A DNA stretch of 64,000 bases from Flexistipes sp. (GCF_036172515.1 NZ_JAXKVW010000004.1:100010-164009), one strand, 5' to 3'. Positions 34,792 to 44,246 are shown, counted from the first letter of the stretch. Notes: generated by a model not told the origin, from the letters alone. Translations and numbers: made by a program.

Positions 34792-37257
34792 ATGGGACTT
34801 GCTGTTAAGAACATTGAAGCAATTATGCAGAGGGGCAGGATTGCCGACTATCTTACCCCCTATGGATACGAGGATGGAATATATATTCTGAGAAGTGGCT
34901 GGGGGATACTGTTTGAGTGCAACCCTATACCTTATGCCGGAACAAGTGCATCAAACGCTCTGGAGTCCCTTTTTACAGCCCCCAGACACAGCGATGATTG
35001 GTATATATCTCTGATGTTATATGCATCTCCCAACATAAATAGACAGGTTGATGAGTATTACGATAGGAAAGCTAATAACAAAACAAACATAGACGATGAG
35101 GCAATAAGAGAGCTGTTTGCCCAGAGAAAAGATTTTTACCTAAAGCATACAGAAAAAAGTTTTTTTGACTCTTTCGACTTAAGAGTTCGGGATTTCAGAC
35201 TTTATTTTTCGGTGATAATCCCTTTTAAATCCTTATCAGGCAATACTGATGTAGACAATGAAATTATGAGTGCCAAGAAAGCGTTGAGCAGTTATAAAGG
35301 AACGTTAGAGTCCAATGGTTTCGGACCTGTAGCCTGCCCGCCGGAAAGGTTTATTGAGACTATGCGAGAAATACTCAATATCGATGTTCCAGAGAATATA
35401 ACCTATAATCCTTCTAAGGAGTTGAGGGAACACGTTGTTTATCCAAGTACAAAAATAAAAGTACAGGATAACGGAGACATATCTATCAATGACAAACCTC
35501 ACCGGGTATACTCCGTAAAAGATTTCCCTGCAGAAATGAATCTATTTGAATTCGGGGAGTTATTCGGCTCATTTACCGACAATATGAAACAGATACCAAC
35601 ACCTTTTGCTGTGACTCTGAACTTAAGACTTCCGAACTCTATGAAAGCTAAAGAGCGTTTTCAAGTAAAATCTCATTGGACTACACAACAAGCAGATGGT
35701 AATCCGGTTGCTAAATATATGCCTACCCTTTGGAAAAGGTATCAGAATTTTCAGACGGGAATGGAGCTGTATGAAGAAGGCAAAGTACAGACACCTATGC
35801 AGTTAAGCCTTTGGGTACAGGGTGATGATGATGATCATATTGAATATTTGGGGCAGTTTATAAGGACATTATGGTTGCAAAAAAATTTTACAATAATCCC
35901 TGAAAACCCGGAGACGGCCTTTCCTGTTTTTTTATCAACACTACCTCTGCAGTATGACGGATATTACGAAAAATTCTTAAAGAGAGCTGAACCCTTATTT
36001 TCTAATAATGCCGCTAATATGGCTCCTGTATCATCTGACTGGAAGGGTGGGAAGAATCCTTATCTGACATTTGTTTCGAGAAGAGGGCAGTTAATGAATT
36101 TTGACCCTTATGATACAGACGGTAACTATAACATATCAGTAGTTGCTGAGTCCGGTAAGGGTAAATCATTTATGACAAATGAAATGGTTTGTTCCTGTCT
36201 GGCAGAAGGCGGGAAAGTTTTTATTGTTGATGTGGGTAGAAGCTATGAAAAATTGGCTGAGCAGATAGGTGGCGAGTTTATAGAGTTTGATCCTGAACTT
36301 GATATAGTTATCAATCCTTTTACTAAAGCAAAAATAGGTACGGATGGCAACATAGCAAGCGATGAATTTGAGTTGCTTGTGCCCCTTGTCGGCTCAATGC
36401 TCGGTATGAGTTTGTACGCATCTCAGGATGAAAAAGATGAGACGAAAAAACTGATTGCTGCCCATATTGAACAGGCTATAAGACAAGCATTCAGAGAAAA
36501 GCAAAATGAAACCTGTTGGGACGATGTTATACAGATACTCGCTAACAAAGATGATAAAAAAGCAAGAGATATTGCAACAGCATTGTTTCCTTTCTCCAAA
36601 CAGGGCAGATATTCCAAATGGGTAAACGGCAAGGATACATTTGAGTATGACAAAGATTTTGTTGTGCTTGAGCTGGATACTCTTGAACAGAAAGAGGATT
36701 TAAAGGGTATCTTTCTTATGATGATGATTTTTAGAATATCTCAGGATATTTTTATGTCATACGATCGCAAAAAGATGATGGTAATAGAGGAAGCATGGGA
36801 TTTGATGAGAAATTCTCTGTCAGCCGCTTTCATAGAAAAATCTTTCAGGCGTTTCAGAAAGCATATGGCATCCGCTGTTGTAGTAACTCAGTCTATAATG
36901 GATTTTTTTATGAACGATACCACCAGAGCGATTTTTACTAACTCAGAATGGAAAATGATGCTTGGGCAGAAAAATGAAATAATAGAGCAGGCGAAGTCAG
37001 AGAAAAAGCTTTCTTTACATGATTACTTTTTCGAGCTTCTAAAGAGTGTGGACACAGTAAAAGGAAAATATTCAGAAGTTATGATCTCCGGTGCCGGCGG
37101 ACTTGGCATCGGTAGGCTTATTACGGATAGATATTCATATTATCTCTATACAACTGATGCTGAAGATAAGAAAAAGATCAAAAATGTACAAAATCAGCTC
37201 GGATGCAGTGTGAGAGATGCAATAAATCATATTATACGAGCTGAAAGAGAAGCTTAA
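34792..37257 (+). CDS. traC: TraC, VirB4-like secretion ATPase
   Basis: 821 residues, the usual TraC length. Walker A is AESGKGKSF (~residue 452), Walker B MMVIEEAWDLM (~residue 661), with the VirB4-type ALPF-like C-terminal domain and FRRFRKHMASAVVVTQS. Drives pilus assembly at the inner membrane; last of the plus-strand tra genes. Confidence 0.94.
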   Translation: MGLAVKNIEAIMQRGRIADYLTPYGYEDGIYILRSGWGILFECNPIPYAGTSASNALESLFTAPRHSDDWYISLMLYASPNINRQVDEYYDRKANNKTNIDDEAIRELFAQRKDFYLKHTEKSFFDSFDLRVRDFRLYFSVIIPFKSLSGNTDVDNEIMSAKKALSSYKGTLESNGFGPVACPPERFIETMREILNIDVPENITYNPSKELREHVVYPSTKIKVQDNGDISINDKPHRVYSVKDFPAEMNLFEFGELFGSFTDNMKQIPTPFAVTLNLRLPNSMKAKERFQVKSHWTTQQADGNPVAKYMPTLWKRYQNFQTGMELYEEGKVQTPMQLSLWVQGDDDDHIEYLGQFIRTLWLQKNFTIIPENPETAFPVFLSTLPLQYDGYYEKFLKRAEPLFSNNAANMAPVSSDWKGGKNPYLTFVSRRGQLMNFDPYDTDGNYNISVVAESGKGKSFMTNEMVCSCLAEGGKVFIVDVGRSYEKLAEQIGGEFIEFDPELDIVINPFTKAKIGTDGNIASDEFELLVPLVGSMLGMSLYASQDEKDETKKLIAAHIEQAIRQAFREKQNETCWDDVIQILANKDDKKARDIATALFPFSKQGRYSKWVNGKDTFEYDKDFVVLELDTLEQKEDLKGIFLMMMIFRISQDIFMSYDRKKMMVIEEAWDLMRNSLSAAFIEKSFRRFRKHMASAVVVTQSIMDFFMNDTTRAIFTNSEWKMMLGQKNEIIEQAKSEKKLSLHDYFFELLKSVDTVKGKYSEVMISGAGGLGIGRLITDRYSYYLYTTDAEDKKKIKNVQNQLGCSVRDAINHIIRAEREA

Positions 37258-37278
37258 ATTGACCAAACTGGCTGAGAA

Positions 37279-37311
37279 ACCACAAAATCCTATCAATTAA
37301 TAGGGCATATT
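37279..37311 (+). promoter_or_regulatory. ACCACA-box promoter of parM operon
   Basis: ACCACA (37279-37284), CATATT 27 nt after the box start (37306-37311), ~70 nt before parM. Confidence 0.45.
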
Positions 37312-37321
37312 AGTTCCATTA

Positions 37322-37360
37322 ACACCAACCTGAAAGGGCTGGTAAAACGGAACACATTAA
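37322..37360 (+). other. Hairpin element B upstream of parM
   Basis: CACCAACCTGAAAGGGCTGGT hairpin (quoted as 37324-37344) then AAAC and GGAACACATTAA, as upstream of parB. Confidence 0.45.
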
Positions 37361-37380
37361 TACTATTACGGAGGCAGAAT

Positions 37381-38340
37381 ATGGTTTTAGCTGTTGATGT
37401 AGGTTATGGCAGAACAAAAATAGCTACAGATACAAAAAGAGATTATTTCAATTCTTACCTTGTCAGATACAGACGCAACAATCTTGATTTCATGAAAAAG
37501 TCTGACCGAATAGAAGTTGACGGACAGAAATATTACGTTGGTGATAAAGCTTTAAGTGAAGGAACTCCGATATCTTTAATAGGTGATAGTTTTCATGGAA
37601 GCAGTAAATGGAAGGCTTTACTTGGATACGCTTTATATAAACTTAGGGATGAGTTGAACGAAAATATCGACACAATGGTGCTCGGTCTACCCTTATCTCA
37701 ATATAACGAGGAAAGAAAAGCCCAGTTAAAAAGTATAAGCGATTTTAAATTTAGCGTAAATGGTGAGGAGTTTCTTTACAGTACAGACAAAGTAATTGTT
37801 CTGCCACAGGGTGCAGGAGCAATACTGGAGTATATGAAAAAAGAAGAGGGCACAGCTATTGTTGATATAGGTTACTATACCCTTGATTTGGCATATTTTC
37901 GGGAAGGTGGATTTAATGTCGGTCAGTCACTTTCAAAAAATTACGGTATACAGAAATTATATGTAGACTTAGCTAACGAAATAAATAGAAGATTCAATAT
38001 TAGCCCTGATATAAAAAGAATAGAAAGCATAGTAGGGACGAATAAGTTGCTGTATGAGGGCAAGGAATATGATCTTAGCGAAATGATAAGCGAGTTTAAG
38101 ATAGCTTATTGCCAGGATTTAGTAGGTATCTTAAACGAAAACTGGGCAGAGGTTTTAAAAGAAGTAAACAGAGTTGTATTTATTGGCGGCGGCACAGAAG
38201 TTATCAAAGAGATAATCCCCGATCAAGCAAACTTTTATATCCCTGAAAATCCCTCTATGGCTAATGTTCTTGGTTTTTACAAGTACGGAGAAAAGTTTGG
38301 TCGGAAGGCGGCAGGAGAGGTGGAGAATGAGCAAAAGTAA
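37381..38340 (+). CDS. parM: ParM/StbA-like actin-family partition protein
   Basis: 319 residues with actin-fold ATP motifs: AVDVGYGRTK (phosphate 1), AIVDIGYYTLDLAYF (phosphate 2) and VVFIGGGTE (adenosine). Forms filaments that segregate plasmid copies. Ribosome site CGGAGGCAGAAT belongs to the GGAGGCAG class. Overlaps the next gene by 14 nt. Confidence 0.85.
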   Translation: MVLAVDVGYGRTKIATDTKRDYFNSYLVRYRRNNLDFMKKSDRIEVDGQKYYVGDKALSEGTPISLIGDSFHGSSKWKALLGYALYKLRDELNENIDTMVLGLPLSQYNEERKAQLKSISDFKFSVNGEEFLYSTDKVIVLPQGAGAILEYMKKEEGTAIVDIGYYTLDLAYFREGGFNVGQSLSKNYGIQKLYVDLANEINRRFNISPDIKRIESIVGTNKLLYEGKEYDLSEMISEFKIAYCQDLVGILNENWAEVLKEVNRVVFIGGGTEVIKEIIPDQANFYIPENPSMANVLGFYKYGEKFGRKAAGEVENEQK

Positions 38341-38695
38341 AGGACGCAGGCAATTTACTTTCACTCTCTATGAAAATAATAAAAAAGATAGCGTTGTAAT
38401 AAAGTTGCTTGAAAAAATTCCTCAGTCTGCAAGAGGGAAAGTAGTTCGGGGCATTGTTTTAGATGCTTTTGCAGACCTGTCTTACGGACGGGAGCAAGAG
38501 GAATTGGCTGTGTTAGAAGCTAAAGAAATCAGTAAATCAGATGAGGGTGCATCTAATAAATCAAAAAAGCACGTCCCACAAAAAACTACTCTGCAAGAAT
38601 CAGAGGAATCTGAAAAAGTTAATAAATCTAATGACAACAATGATTGGGCAGAGGGAACGGACGACATAAATCCATTTAATGGTTTAAATGTTTAA
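38327..38695 (+). CDS. ParR-like adaptor
   Basis: 122 residues from the ATG at 38327. N-terminal ribbon-helix-helix-like segment (RRQFTFTLYENNKKDSVVIK, LLEKIPQSARGKVVRGIV) and a disordered acidic/Lys C-terminus. Type II (ParM-ParR) partition cassettes have just this small basic partner after the actin. Confidence 0.7.
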   Translation: MSKSKGRRQFTFTLYENNKKDSVVIKLLEKIPQSARGKVVRGIVLDAFADLSYGREQEELAVLEAKEISKSDEGASNKSKKHVPQKTTLQESEESEKVNKSNDNNDWAEGTDDINPFNGLNV

Positions 38696-38715
38696 AAAAT
38701 ATAGGAGGTGCAGTA

Positions 38716-39168
38716 ATGGCTGCAAAGTATATTGATAATTTGGCAAGTTTATCAGGAGTTGCCAAAGCGGATGTGAAAAAGGTATTTGAGGCTTTGGCTC
38801 AGGACACACACTCATTGAATGTTTTAGCAGAAAATATTAAAGGTTATATTATTTTTCCAAACAATCCTCCGGTAAAAAAGATGATAAGTGAAGCTAAAAG
38901 AACAGATTCACTTTTAAATTCAATAGTACGTTTACGTTTACGTGGAAAGCTTGACGCAAAAATTTTTAACAACTCAATAGACAAGTACGCTGAACTTGTA
39001 ACAAAAGTTACTGAGTATAATAATGAGCTTAAGCAAGAACTATACGGCTCTGGCGGTAACAAAAAAGAGAATCCCGCTTCAAAAGAAAAGAAAAGTAAGA
39101 CTAACAAAAAAGTCTCAGAATCGAAAACTAAAAAAGGAGCAGTTGTCGGAGATCCCTTGAGTACTTGA
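38716..39168 (+). CDS. Unknown partition-operon protein
   Basis: 150 residues; helical with a strongly basic Lys-rich tail (KEKKSKTNKKVSESKTKKG), suggesting nucleic acid contact. AGGAGG upstream, 20 nt after the ParR-like gene. Confidence 0.6.
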   Translation: MAAKYIDNLASLSGVAKADVKKVFEALAQDTHSLNVLAENIKGYIIFPNNPPVKKMISEAKRTDSLLNSIVRLRLRGKLDAKIFNNSIDKYAELVTKVTEYNNELKQELYGSGGNKKENPASKEKKSKTNKKVSESKTKKGAVVGDPLST

Positions 39169-39232
39169 TTTAAGGCTTGATAAAGCAGTACAGAGGATGT
39201 TATAGAGAAGATATTATATCTTGGAGGTAGTC

Positions 39233-39505
39233 ATGACAAAAACAGATCTAGTGGCAAAAATGGCTGAAAAAAGCGGACTTAGCAAAACCGCCACAGAGAA
39301 AGCGTTAAATGCATTTCAGGAAACGGTTGTTGATGCTGTAAAAAAAGATGACAAGGTAACTTTAGTTGGTTTTGGAAGTTTTGAGCAAGCTCAGAGAAAT
39401 GCCAGAGAAGGGCGTAACCCTCAAACTGGTGAAAAAATTAAAATTCCAGCTACTAAAGTTCCAAAGTTTTCAGCAGGGAAAGTTTTTAAAGAAGCTGTAA
39501 AATAA
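39233..39505 (+). CDS. hup: HU-family DNA-binding protein
   Basis: 90 residues, a full-length HU: KTDLVAKMAEKSGLSKTATE, VTLVGFGSFEQAQRNAREGR, NPQTGEKIKIPATKVPKFSA, GKVFKEAVK. Start set at 39233 (GGAGGTAGTC upstream); a TTG in frame four codons earlier is rejected. A terminator follows. Confidence 0.95.
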   Translation: MTKTDLVAKMAEKSGLSKTATEKALNAFQETVVDAVKKDDKVTLVGFGSFEQAQRNAREGRNPQTGEKIKIPATKVPKFSAGKVFKEAVK

Positions 39506-39518
39506 ATCATCAATGCAG

Positions 39519-39558
39519 AAGGGCTGTTATTATAAGTAAAAGACAGCCCTTTTAATTC
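39519..39558 (+). terminator. Terminator after hup
   Basis: AAGGGCTGT (39519-39527) / ACAGCCCTT (39543-39551) then TTTAATT. Confidence 0.85.
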
Positions 39559-39721
39559 ATAATTTCCTTAACTTTTTTAATTATCATCTTGTTTAATCAT
39601 TCCAAATAATTTGTATAATATTCTAAACACTGAGTAAAATATGCACAATAATTATATCTAGACAGTTAGTTATCACAAGAAAGATTTAATCATAACAAAC
39701 AAATAGCAGGTTTTTGATTGT

Positions 39722-39737
39722 TGGCATGTTTTTTGGT
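39722..39737 (+). promoter_or_regulatory. Weak sigma54-like promoter
   Basis: TGGCATG-N4-TTGGT resembles a sigma54 -24/-12 element (one base off the GC of the -12), 35 nt upstream of the next gene. Confidence 0.3.
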
Positions 39738-39771
39738 AATCAAGCATTAAACTATAAAAAAGGATTGAATT

Positions 39772-40197
39772 ATGAAAAAATTTAAAAAAATCTTTTCCGG
39801 AGTATTGTTAGTATTCTTTTTAATTTCGTTACTATACAGCTATACTCATGCTAAAGAAAATACAAAGAATATAACAGGTAGTTTGAATTCTATAGTAAAC
39901 GAAATCGACGGTATTTCAATTGTTGCTAAACCTGTTAATCTCTCTTCTTCGGAGATAGTTTTTGAAATAGCTATAAACACGCATTCCGGATCATTGGATT
40001 TTGATATGAGTCAAATATCGGAGCTTGTCATAAATAACAAAAAAGTTATGAAGCCTATTAAATGGAATGGATCTGCTCCTGGTGGTCATCATAGGTATGG
40101 CAAAATTATTTTTCCCGGTTATGATAAGGCAATTAATAAGCTAAAACTCACTATAAAAACTAATGATAGCTTAAGAATTTTTGAATGGAGTCTTTAA
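39772..40197 (+). CDS. Small secreted/anchored protein
   Basis: 141 residues, signal/anchor (~7-27), then a beta-rich domain with GGHHRYGKIIF (possible metal-binding His pair). TAATG overlap with the membrane protein downstream suggests they act together. Not identified. Confidence 0.65.
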   Translation: MKKFKKIFSGVLLVFFLISLLYSYTHAKENTKNITGSLNSIVNEIDGISIVAKPVNLSSSEIVFEIAINTHSGSLDFDMSQISELVINNKKVMKPIKWNGSAPGGHHRYGKIIFPGYDKAINKLKLTIKTNDSLRIFEWSL

Positions 40198-40769
40198 TGG
40201 CTTCATTCAAAGGTGCCAAAAAGATACCTTTACCTTTACGGGCAGGTCTTACAGCTTCTTTAATACTTCTGTTTTTGTTTTTTACTTTATTGGCTTTATT
40301 GAATTCATTGGATGCTGCATTAGAAAGATTTGCGTTCAGATGGTATTTTTATTTGCCTATAGCAGCAGGTTTTGGCTTGCAGGTAGGGTTATTTACTCTT
40401 ATGAGAAAGAGCCTGAAAGAAAATAAAGCTCCAACTTCGACTTTAGTAGCAACTGGCGGTGTTTCTTCCGGCACAATGGCTTTGTGCTGTACCCATTATA
40501 TTGCTAACCTGATACCCTTCATGGCAGTTTCAGGTATTTCTATATTTTTTACAAAGTATGAAGTACCATTTTTGATTATGGGGATTTTTTCAAATGTGAT
40601 AGGGATCAGTTTTATTCTTTTCTATATTCAGAAATACAATGTTCTGATAAAAAATAGATTAATGGGGCAGGTTATGAGACTGAATATGCTTAAAGTCAGA
40701 AGAACGGTGGTATCCTTATCTGCTTTTATTATTTTAGCGTTTTTTCTTTATTATTCGATGATTTTTTGA
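40197..40769 (+). CDS. Membrane protein with conserved-looking Cys-Cys-His motif
   Basis: 190 residues, ~five membrane helices. One helix boundary carries ATGGVSSGTMALCCTHYIAN, whose CCxH could bind a metal or thiol. Coupled with the small periplasmic protein upstream. A metal or redox membrane role is inference. Confidence 0.65.
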   Translation: MASFKGAKKIPLPLRAGLTASLILLFLFFTLLALLNSLDAALERFAFRWYFYLPIAAGFGLQVGLFTLMRKSLKENKAPTSTLVATGGVSSGTMALCCTHYIANLIPFMAVSGISIFFTKYEVPFLIMGIFSNVIGISFILFYIQKYNVLIKNRLMGQVMRLNMLKVRRTVVSLSAFIILAFFLYYSMIF

Positions 40770-43058
40770 TCACAGTATTTCTTTTAACTTGTTTCCTATT
40801 GAATTAATGTTAAAAGGTTTTTGAAGAAAAAATATGTTATCTGACTTGGTTACTTCTTCTGTTATGTGACTTTCCGGGTAGCCGGAAATAAATAAAGTTT
40901 TTATTTCAGGATATAACTTTTGCATTTGATGAAAAAGCTCTTTACCATTCATTTCAGGCATTACAACGTCAGTAATTAATAAATCTATATGTTTGTCCTT
41001 TTCTTTATATTCATCAGCTATCTTCATAGCTTCATTAGCAGAAAGCCTGGAAATTACATTATAGTTTAATTTTTGGAGCATTTTATTACTTGCAGCAAGG
41101 AGAGAAGGCTCGTCTTCAACTAATAATATTGTTTCGCCATTGCCCTTTAAAATATTTGTTCTTTCTTCATCACCGGCAGTTTTTTCTCCTTTATATTTTG
41201 GCAAATAAACTTTAAAAGTTGTACCAACATCTATTTTGCTCTGGACATCTATAAATCCGCCGTTTTGTTTAACAATACCGTATAGTGTAGCCAAACCTAT
41301 TCCGGTTCCGTGGCCTTCTTTTTTCGTTGTAAAAAACGGTTCAAAAATCTTTTCCTGTATTTCTTTGCTTATGCCCATACCGTTATCTCTGACGGAAAGG
41401 ACTGCATATTCACCCGGATAACAATCTCCAGCAGAAACATAATACTGTTTATCTAATGTCACATTTGAGGTTTTAATATATATTTCCCCTTTGTCTTTTA
41501 TTGCATCCCGTGCATTTACGCAAAGATTAGTTAATATTTGACTCACTTGGGAGGGATCTATTTTTACGGGCCATAAATTGCTGCTTAACTCACAGTTTAG
41601 CTCAATATTTTTACCCACAACTTTGCTTAGCATTTTTTTCATGTCTTTAACTGATTCGTTAAGATTTAATATTCTTGGCGATATCGGTTTTTCTCTGGCA
41701 AAATTTAATAGCTGATCAGTTATTTCTGCGGATTTGTGTGCTGCTTTGCCAATTTCCTCAAAGTACTCGTGAAATTGATCTGCTCGATTAGATTTTAATA
41801 AACCCATTTCCGAATAACTGAGAATAACACTCAGCATATTATTAAAGTCGTGCGCAATCCCTCCGGCCATCCTGCCTATTGCCTCAAGTTTACTGCTTTG
41901 GTTAAGTTTGGCATTAAGAATTTCTTTTTCTTTTTCAGCTTTCTTTCGTTCAGTTATATCTTTTGCAAAACATCCGTGGTAATATTCACCTGCATAATTT
42001 ATTTTCCTGATTGATATCTCAACAGGTATGATAGTGCCGTCTTTTTTCTGATGCCTGCTTTCAATTGAAACACTTTTATTTATGCGTATATTGTCCCATA
42101 AATCCTTTCGTTTTTCTTCACTAATATCCACATCAATATCAAATACTGACATTTGAGATAACTCATCAATATGATACCCCAGTATTTGAGCAGCTGTGTT
42201 ATTAACAAAGGCAAATTTTCCATTTTGACGAACCCAGTATACTGCTTCTGGAGCATTATCAACAAAGTCTTTTATCGTATGAAGTTCATCAAAGTAACTT
42301 TTGGATTCAGTGATATCGGTAATATAGCCTTCAAGAATATCAATTCCGTTTTCATTTTTGCCAACTTTTACTCCTTGTTCCCACACCCATTTTGTTTTAC
42401 CATTTTTGGTAATTATCCTATAAGTGCTCATAAAACTTTCATTGTTTTCAATAGACTTTTGAACATTTTCCCATTCCTTTTCACGATCAGCAGGATGGAT
42501 TACAGCACTATAAGGTATATCTTTATTAAATATCAATTCTTCAACATGATATCCTGTTAAATCCAGACACCCTTCACTTACAAACAGCATAGTCCAGTCG
42601 GGATCATTCAGACATTGATAAACCATCCCGGGCAGATTAGACATCAGTGTTTCTAATCTCCGTTGCTTTTCAGTAATTTCTTTTTCGGCGTTGACTCTGT
42701 CAGTTACATCGAGAATTGTGCCTACAAGTCCTGAAACTTTACCGGTTTCATCAAAAAAAGTTGCTTTGTTAAAAACTACTTCATGGATATTGCCTTGATT
42801 GTCCTTGACCTGAGTTTCATAGATTTGTACACCGGGATTGCCATAAAGTTCTTTATCTTTTTTAAAATAAACGTCTGCATATTCTTTATCGATTATATCG
42901 TAAACACCTTTGCCTATAAGATTTTCTCTGCTTGCTCCGAAAAAATCCTCAAAAGCTTTGTTCATACCCAGATATTTACCGTCTGTACCTTTGTAGAATA
43001 TAGGCACGGGAATGGAATCCAGCAGATTTTGATAGCTAAGCTTTTGGCTGTTATTCAT
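40770..43058 (-). CDS. PAS-rich hybrid histidine kinase with receiver
   Basis: 762 residues: three PAS/PAC units (~8-125, ~135-255, ~262-380), HisKA with the phospho-His in GGIAHDFNNMLSVI (~residue 402), HATPase (N-box LTNLCVNARDAI, DNGMGISKE, GTGIGLATLYGIV) and a C-terminal receiver (ILLVEDEPSLL, phospho-Asp in LLITDVVMPEMNG ~residue 694). Cytoplasmic; no membrane helix. Signals unknown. Confidence 0.93.
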   Translation of the reverse strand: MNNSQKLSYQNLLDSIPVPIFYKGTDGKYLGMNKAFEDFFGASRENLIGKGVYDIIDKEYADVYFKKDKELYGNPGVQIYETQVKDNQGNIHEVVFNKATFFDETGKVSGLVGTILDVTDRVNAEKEITEKQRRLETLMSNLPGMVYQCLNDPDWTMLFVSEGCLDLTGYHVEELIFNKDIPYSAVIHPADREKEWENVQKSIENNESFMSTYRIITKNGKTKWVWEQGVKVGKNENGIDILEGYITDITESKSYFDELHTIKDFVDNAPEAVYWVRQNGKFAFVNNTAAQILGYHIDELSQMSVFDIDVDISEEKRKDLWDNIRINKSVSIESRHQKKDGTIIPVEISIRKINYAGEYYHGCFAKDITERKKAEKEKEILNAKLNQSSKLEAIGRMAGGIAHDFNNMLSVILSYSEMGLLKSNRADQFHEYFEEIGKAAHKSAEITDQLLNFAREKPISPRILNLNESVKDMKKMLSKVVGKNIELNCELSSNLWPVKIDPSQVSQILTNLCVNARDAIKDKGEIYIKTSNVTLDKQYYVSAGDCYPGEYAVLSVRDNGMGISKEIQEKIFEPFFTTKKEGHGTGIGLATLYGIVKQNGGFIDVQSKIDVGTTFKVYLPKYKGEKTAGDEERTNILKGNGETILLVEDEPSLLAASNKMLQKLNYNVISRLSANEAMKIADEYKEKDKHIDLLITDVVMPEMNGKELFHQMQKLYPEIKTLFISGYPESHITEEVTKSDNIFFLQKPFNINSIGNKLKEIL

Positions 43059-43123
43059 AAATATTATTATATCAGTTTAACAAGTTGATATGCAACATTT
43101 TTTAAAAGATTTTAGATATATAC

Positions 43124-43152
43124 TTGAAATATTACATTTATTTTTGTATAAT
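43124..43152 (+). promoter_or_regulatory. Sigma70 promoter of the 43-57 kb array
   Basis: TTGAAA (43124-43129), 17-bp spacer, TATAAT (43147-43152). Predicted start near 43159, immediately before the structured leader. No other promoter of this quality was found up to 57.4 kb. Confidence 0.65.
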
Positions 43153-43159
43153 TTTATTA

Positions 43160-43947
43160 GTTGTTTGAAAACAAAATATCAAGTAAACCCCGGTGTGGAT
43201 TGCTATAACCGTGGCGGGTTATAGTGAACCAGTGGCAGGGGGAATTACGCCCAATGATTTCATTATGGAGTTGCGGGAATTAAAGCCTATATATCAGGAA
43301 TCCATAATGAAATAAAATGAGTACCGCATCCCTTCTTTTCATCTCAAATATTAAATCTCCTTTATTTAGGAGCTGTTCTGAGGATATTATCCAGAGGAGC
43401 AGAAAAATATAATAAATCAATTACAAACCAAAGATTAATATCTATAAAATCACAAATCCTTTCTATGCAAGTGTCTTGCAAAAAAATCAAAAAATAAGTG
43501 AAGAAAAAGAAAATCTAAAAGCAAAACAACAGGAGAAGTATATCCTGCCAAATCTGCTATATCAAACGACAGTTAGCATCGGCTGAAAGCCGAAAGTTTG
43601 TGTATACAATACAAGTGCGTTAGGATTGCAGGATATTTGTATGCAAAGGGTTTTGCCCATTTGGGCACATTGCACTTACTTGACTTGTGTTTAATCAGGT
43701 CATGTTAGTAGGTGTAATGAAAGACACCGGAGGAAACTTGCTATATACGATGTCGGACTTACTTCTAAAGAGAGGTAGGTTTACAGGCAATATTTGTATG
43801 GCAGGTTAAACCAAAGGTGTCGAAAAGAAGGGAACTCGTCAAAATTAAAAAACAACAAGCCCAATGGGGGCAGTTATTATTGTCCCCTTGGGGCTATAAC
43901 TGTCTCTGTTGGGTAAAATAAAAAACCTAACAAAGAAGGAGGCAGTT
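43160..43947 (+). ncRNA. ~790-nt structured noncoding leader (candidate ncRNA or oriT)
   Basis: No gene. Structure: CTATAACC/GGTTATAG (43203-43210/43217-43224) inside CCCC (43188-43191)/GGGG (43238-43242); ATTTCATTATGGA/TCCATAATGAAAT (43257-43269/43301-43313), a perfect 13-bp stem; ATATCCTGC/GCAGGATAT (43540-43548/43628-43636) enclosing an AGCATCGGCTGAAAGCCG hairpin; GCCCA/TGGGC (43664-43676 region); GACACC/GGTGTC (43723-43728/43816-43821). It ends in the first array leader. It could be a long RNA, a riboregulator or a transfer origin. Confidence 0.5.
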
Positions 43948-43949
43948 AT
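43858..43949 (+). promoter_or_regulatory. Array leader L1
   Basis: Stem 43858-43869/43884-43892; loop strand GCAGTTAT (43870-43877); middle strand ATAACTGTCTC (43896-43906); ribosome site GGAGGCAGTTAT (43938-43949). The middle strand can pair with either of the other two. Confidence 0.7.
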
Positions 43950-44232
43950 GTTCAAAACAATTTCCAAAAAAGGGAAAAAAGAAAAACAGGAAAAAGAGTA
44001 TCTTGAAGCTCTTTCCGAATTTAGGTCAAATTTTCCGGTCTCAGAAGGCTGGGAAATTAACACATTTAAGGCAAAGGACGGGTATATTACTACCAAAGTC
44101 CAGAAAAAGGGGAACGTGTATTCCCAAGCTTCAGTTGAGCGAGAAGATGAAACGCATACTGAGGCAGAAAGAAGGTCAATTGTAGAGGCTCTTATACGTT
44201 TCGGGATTATACCTGAAAAAGAGGCCGCATAA
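43948..44232 (+). CDS. Unknown 94-residue protein, first of array
   Basis: Lys-rich N-terminus then a small alpha/beta domain (GWEINTFKAKDGYITTKVQK) and acidic C-terminus. Start fixed by AAGGAGGCAGTT. Not identified. Confidence 0.65.
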   Translation: MFKTISKKGKKEKQEKEYLEALSEFRSNFPVSEGWEINTFKAKDGYITTKVQKKGNVYSQASVEREDETHTEAERRSIVEALIRFGIIPEKEAA

Positions 44233-44246
44233 AAAAACTAAAAAAA

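Noticed and set aside
43160..43947. Group II intron or retron
   Set aside because: No domain V-like hairpin and no reverse transcriptase in the window.
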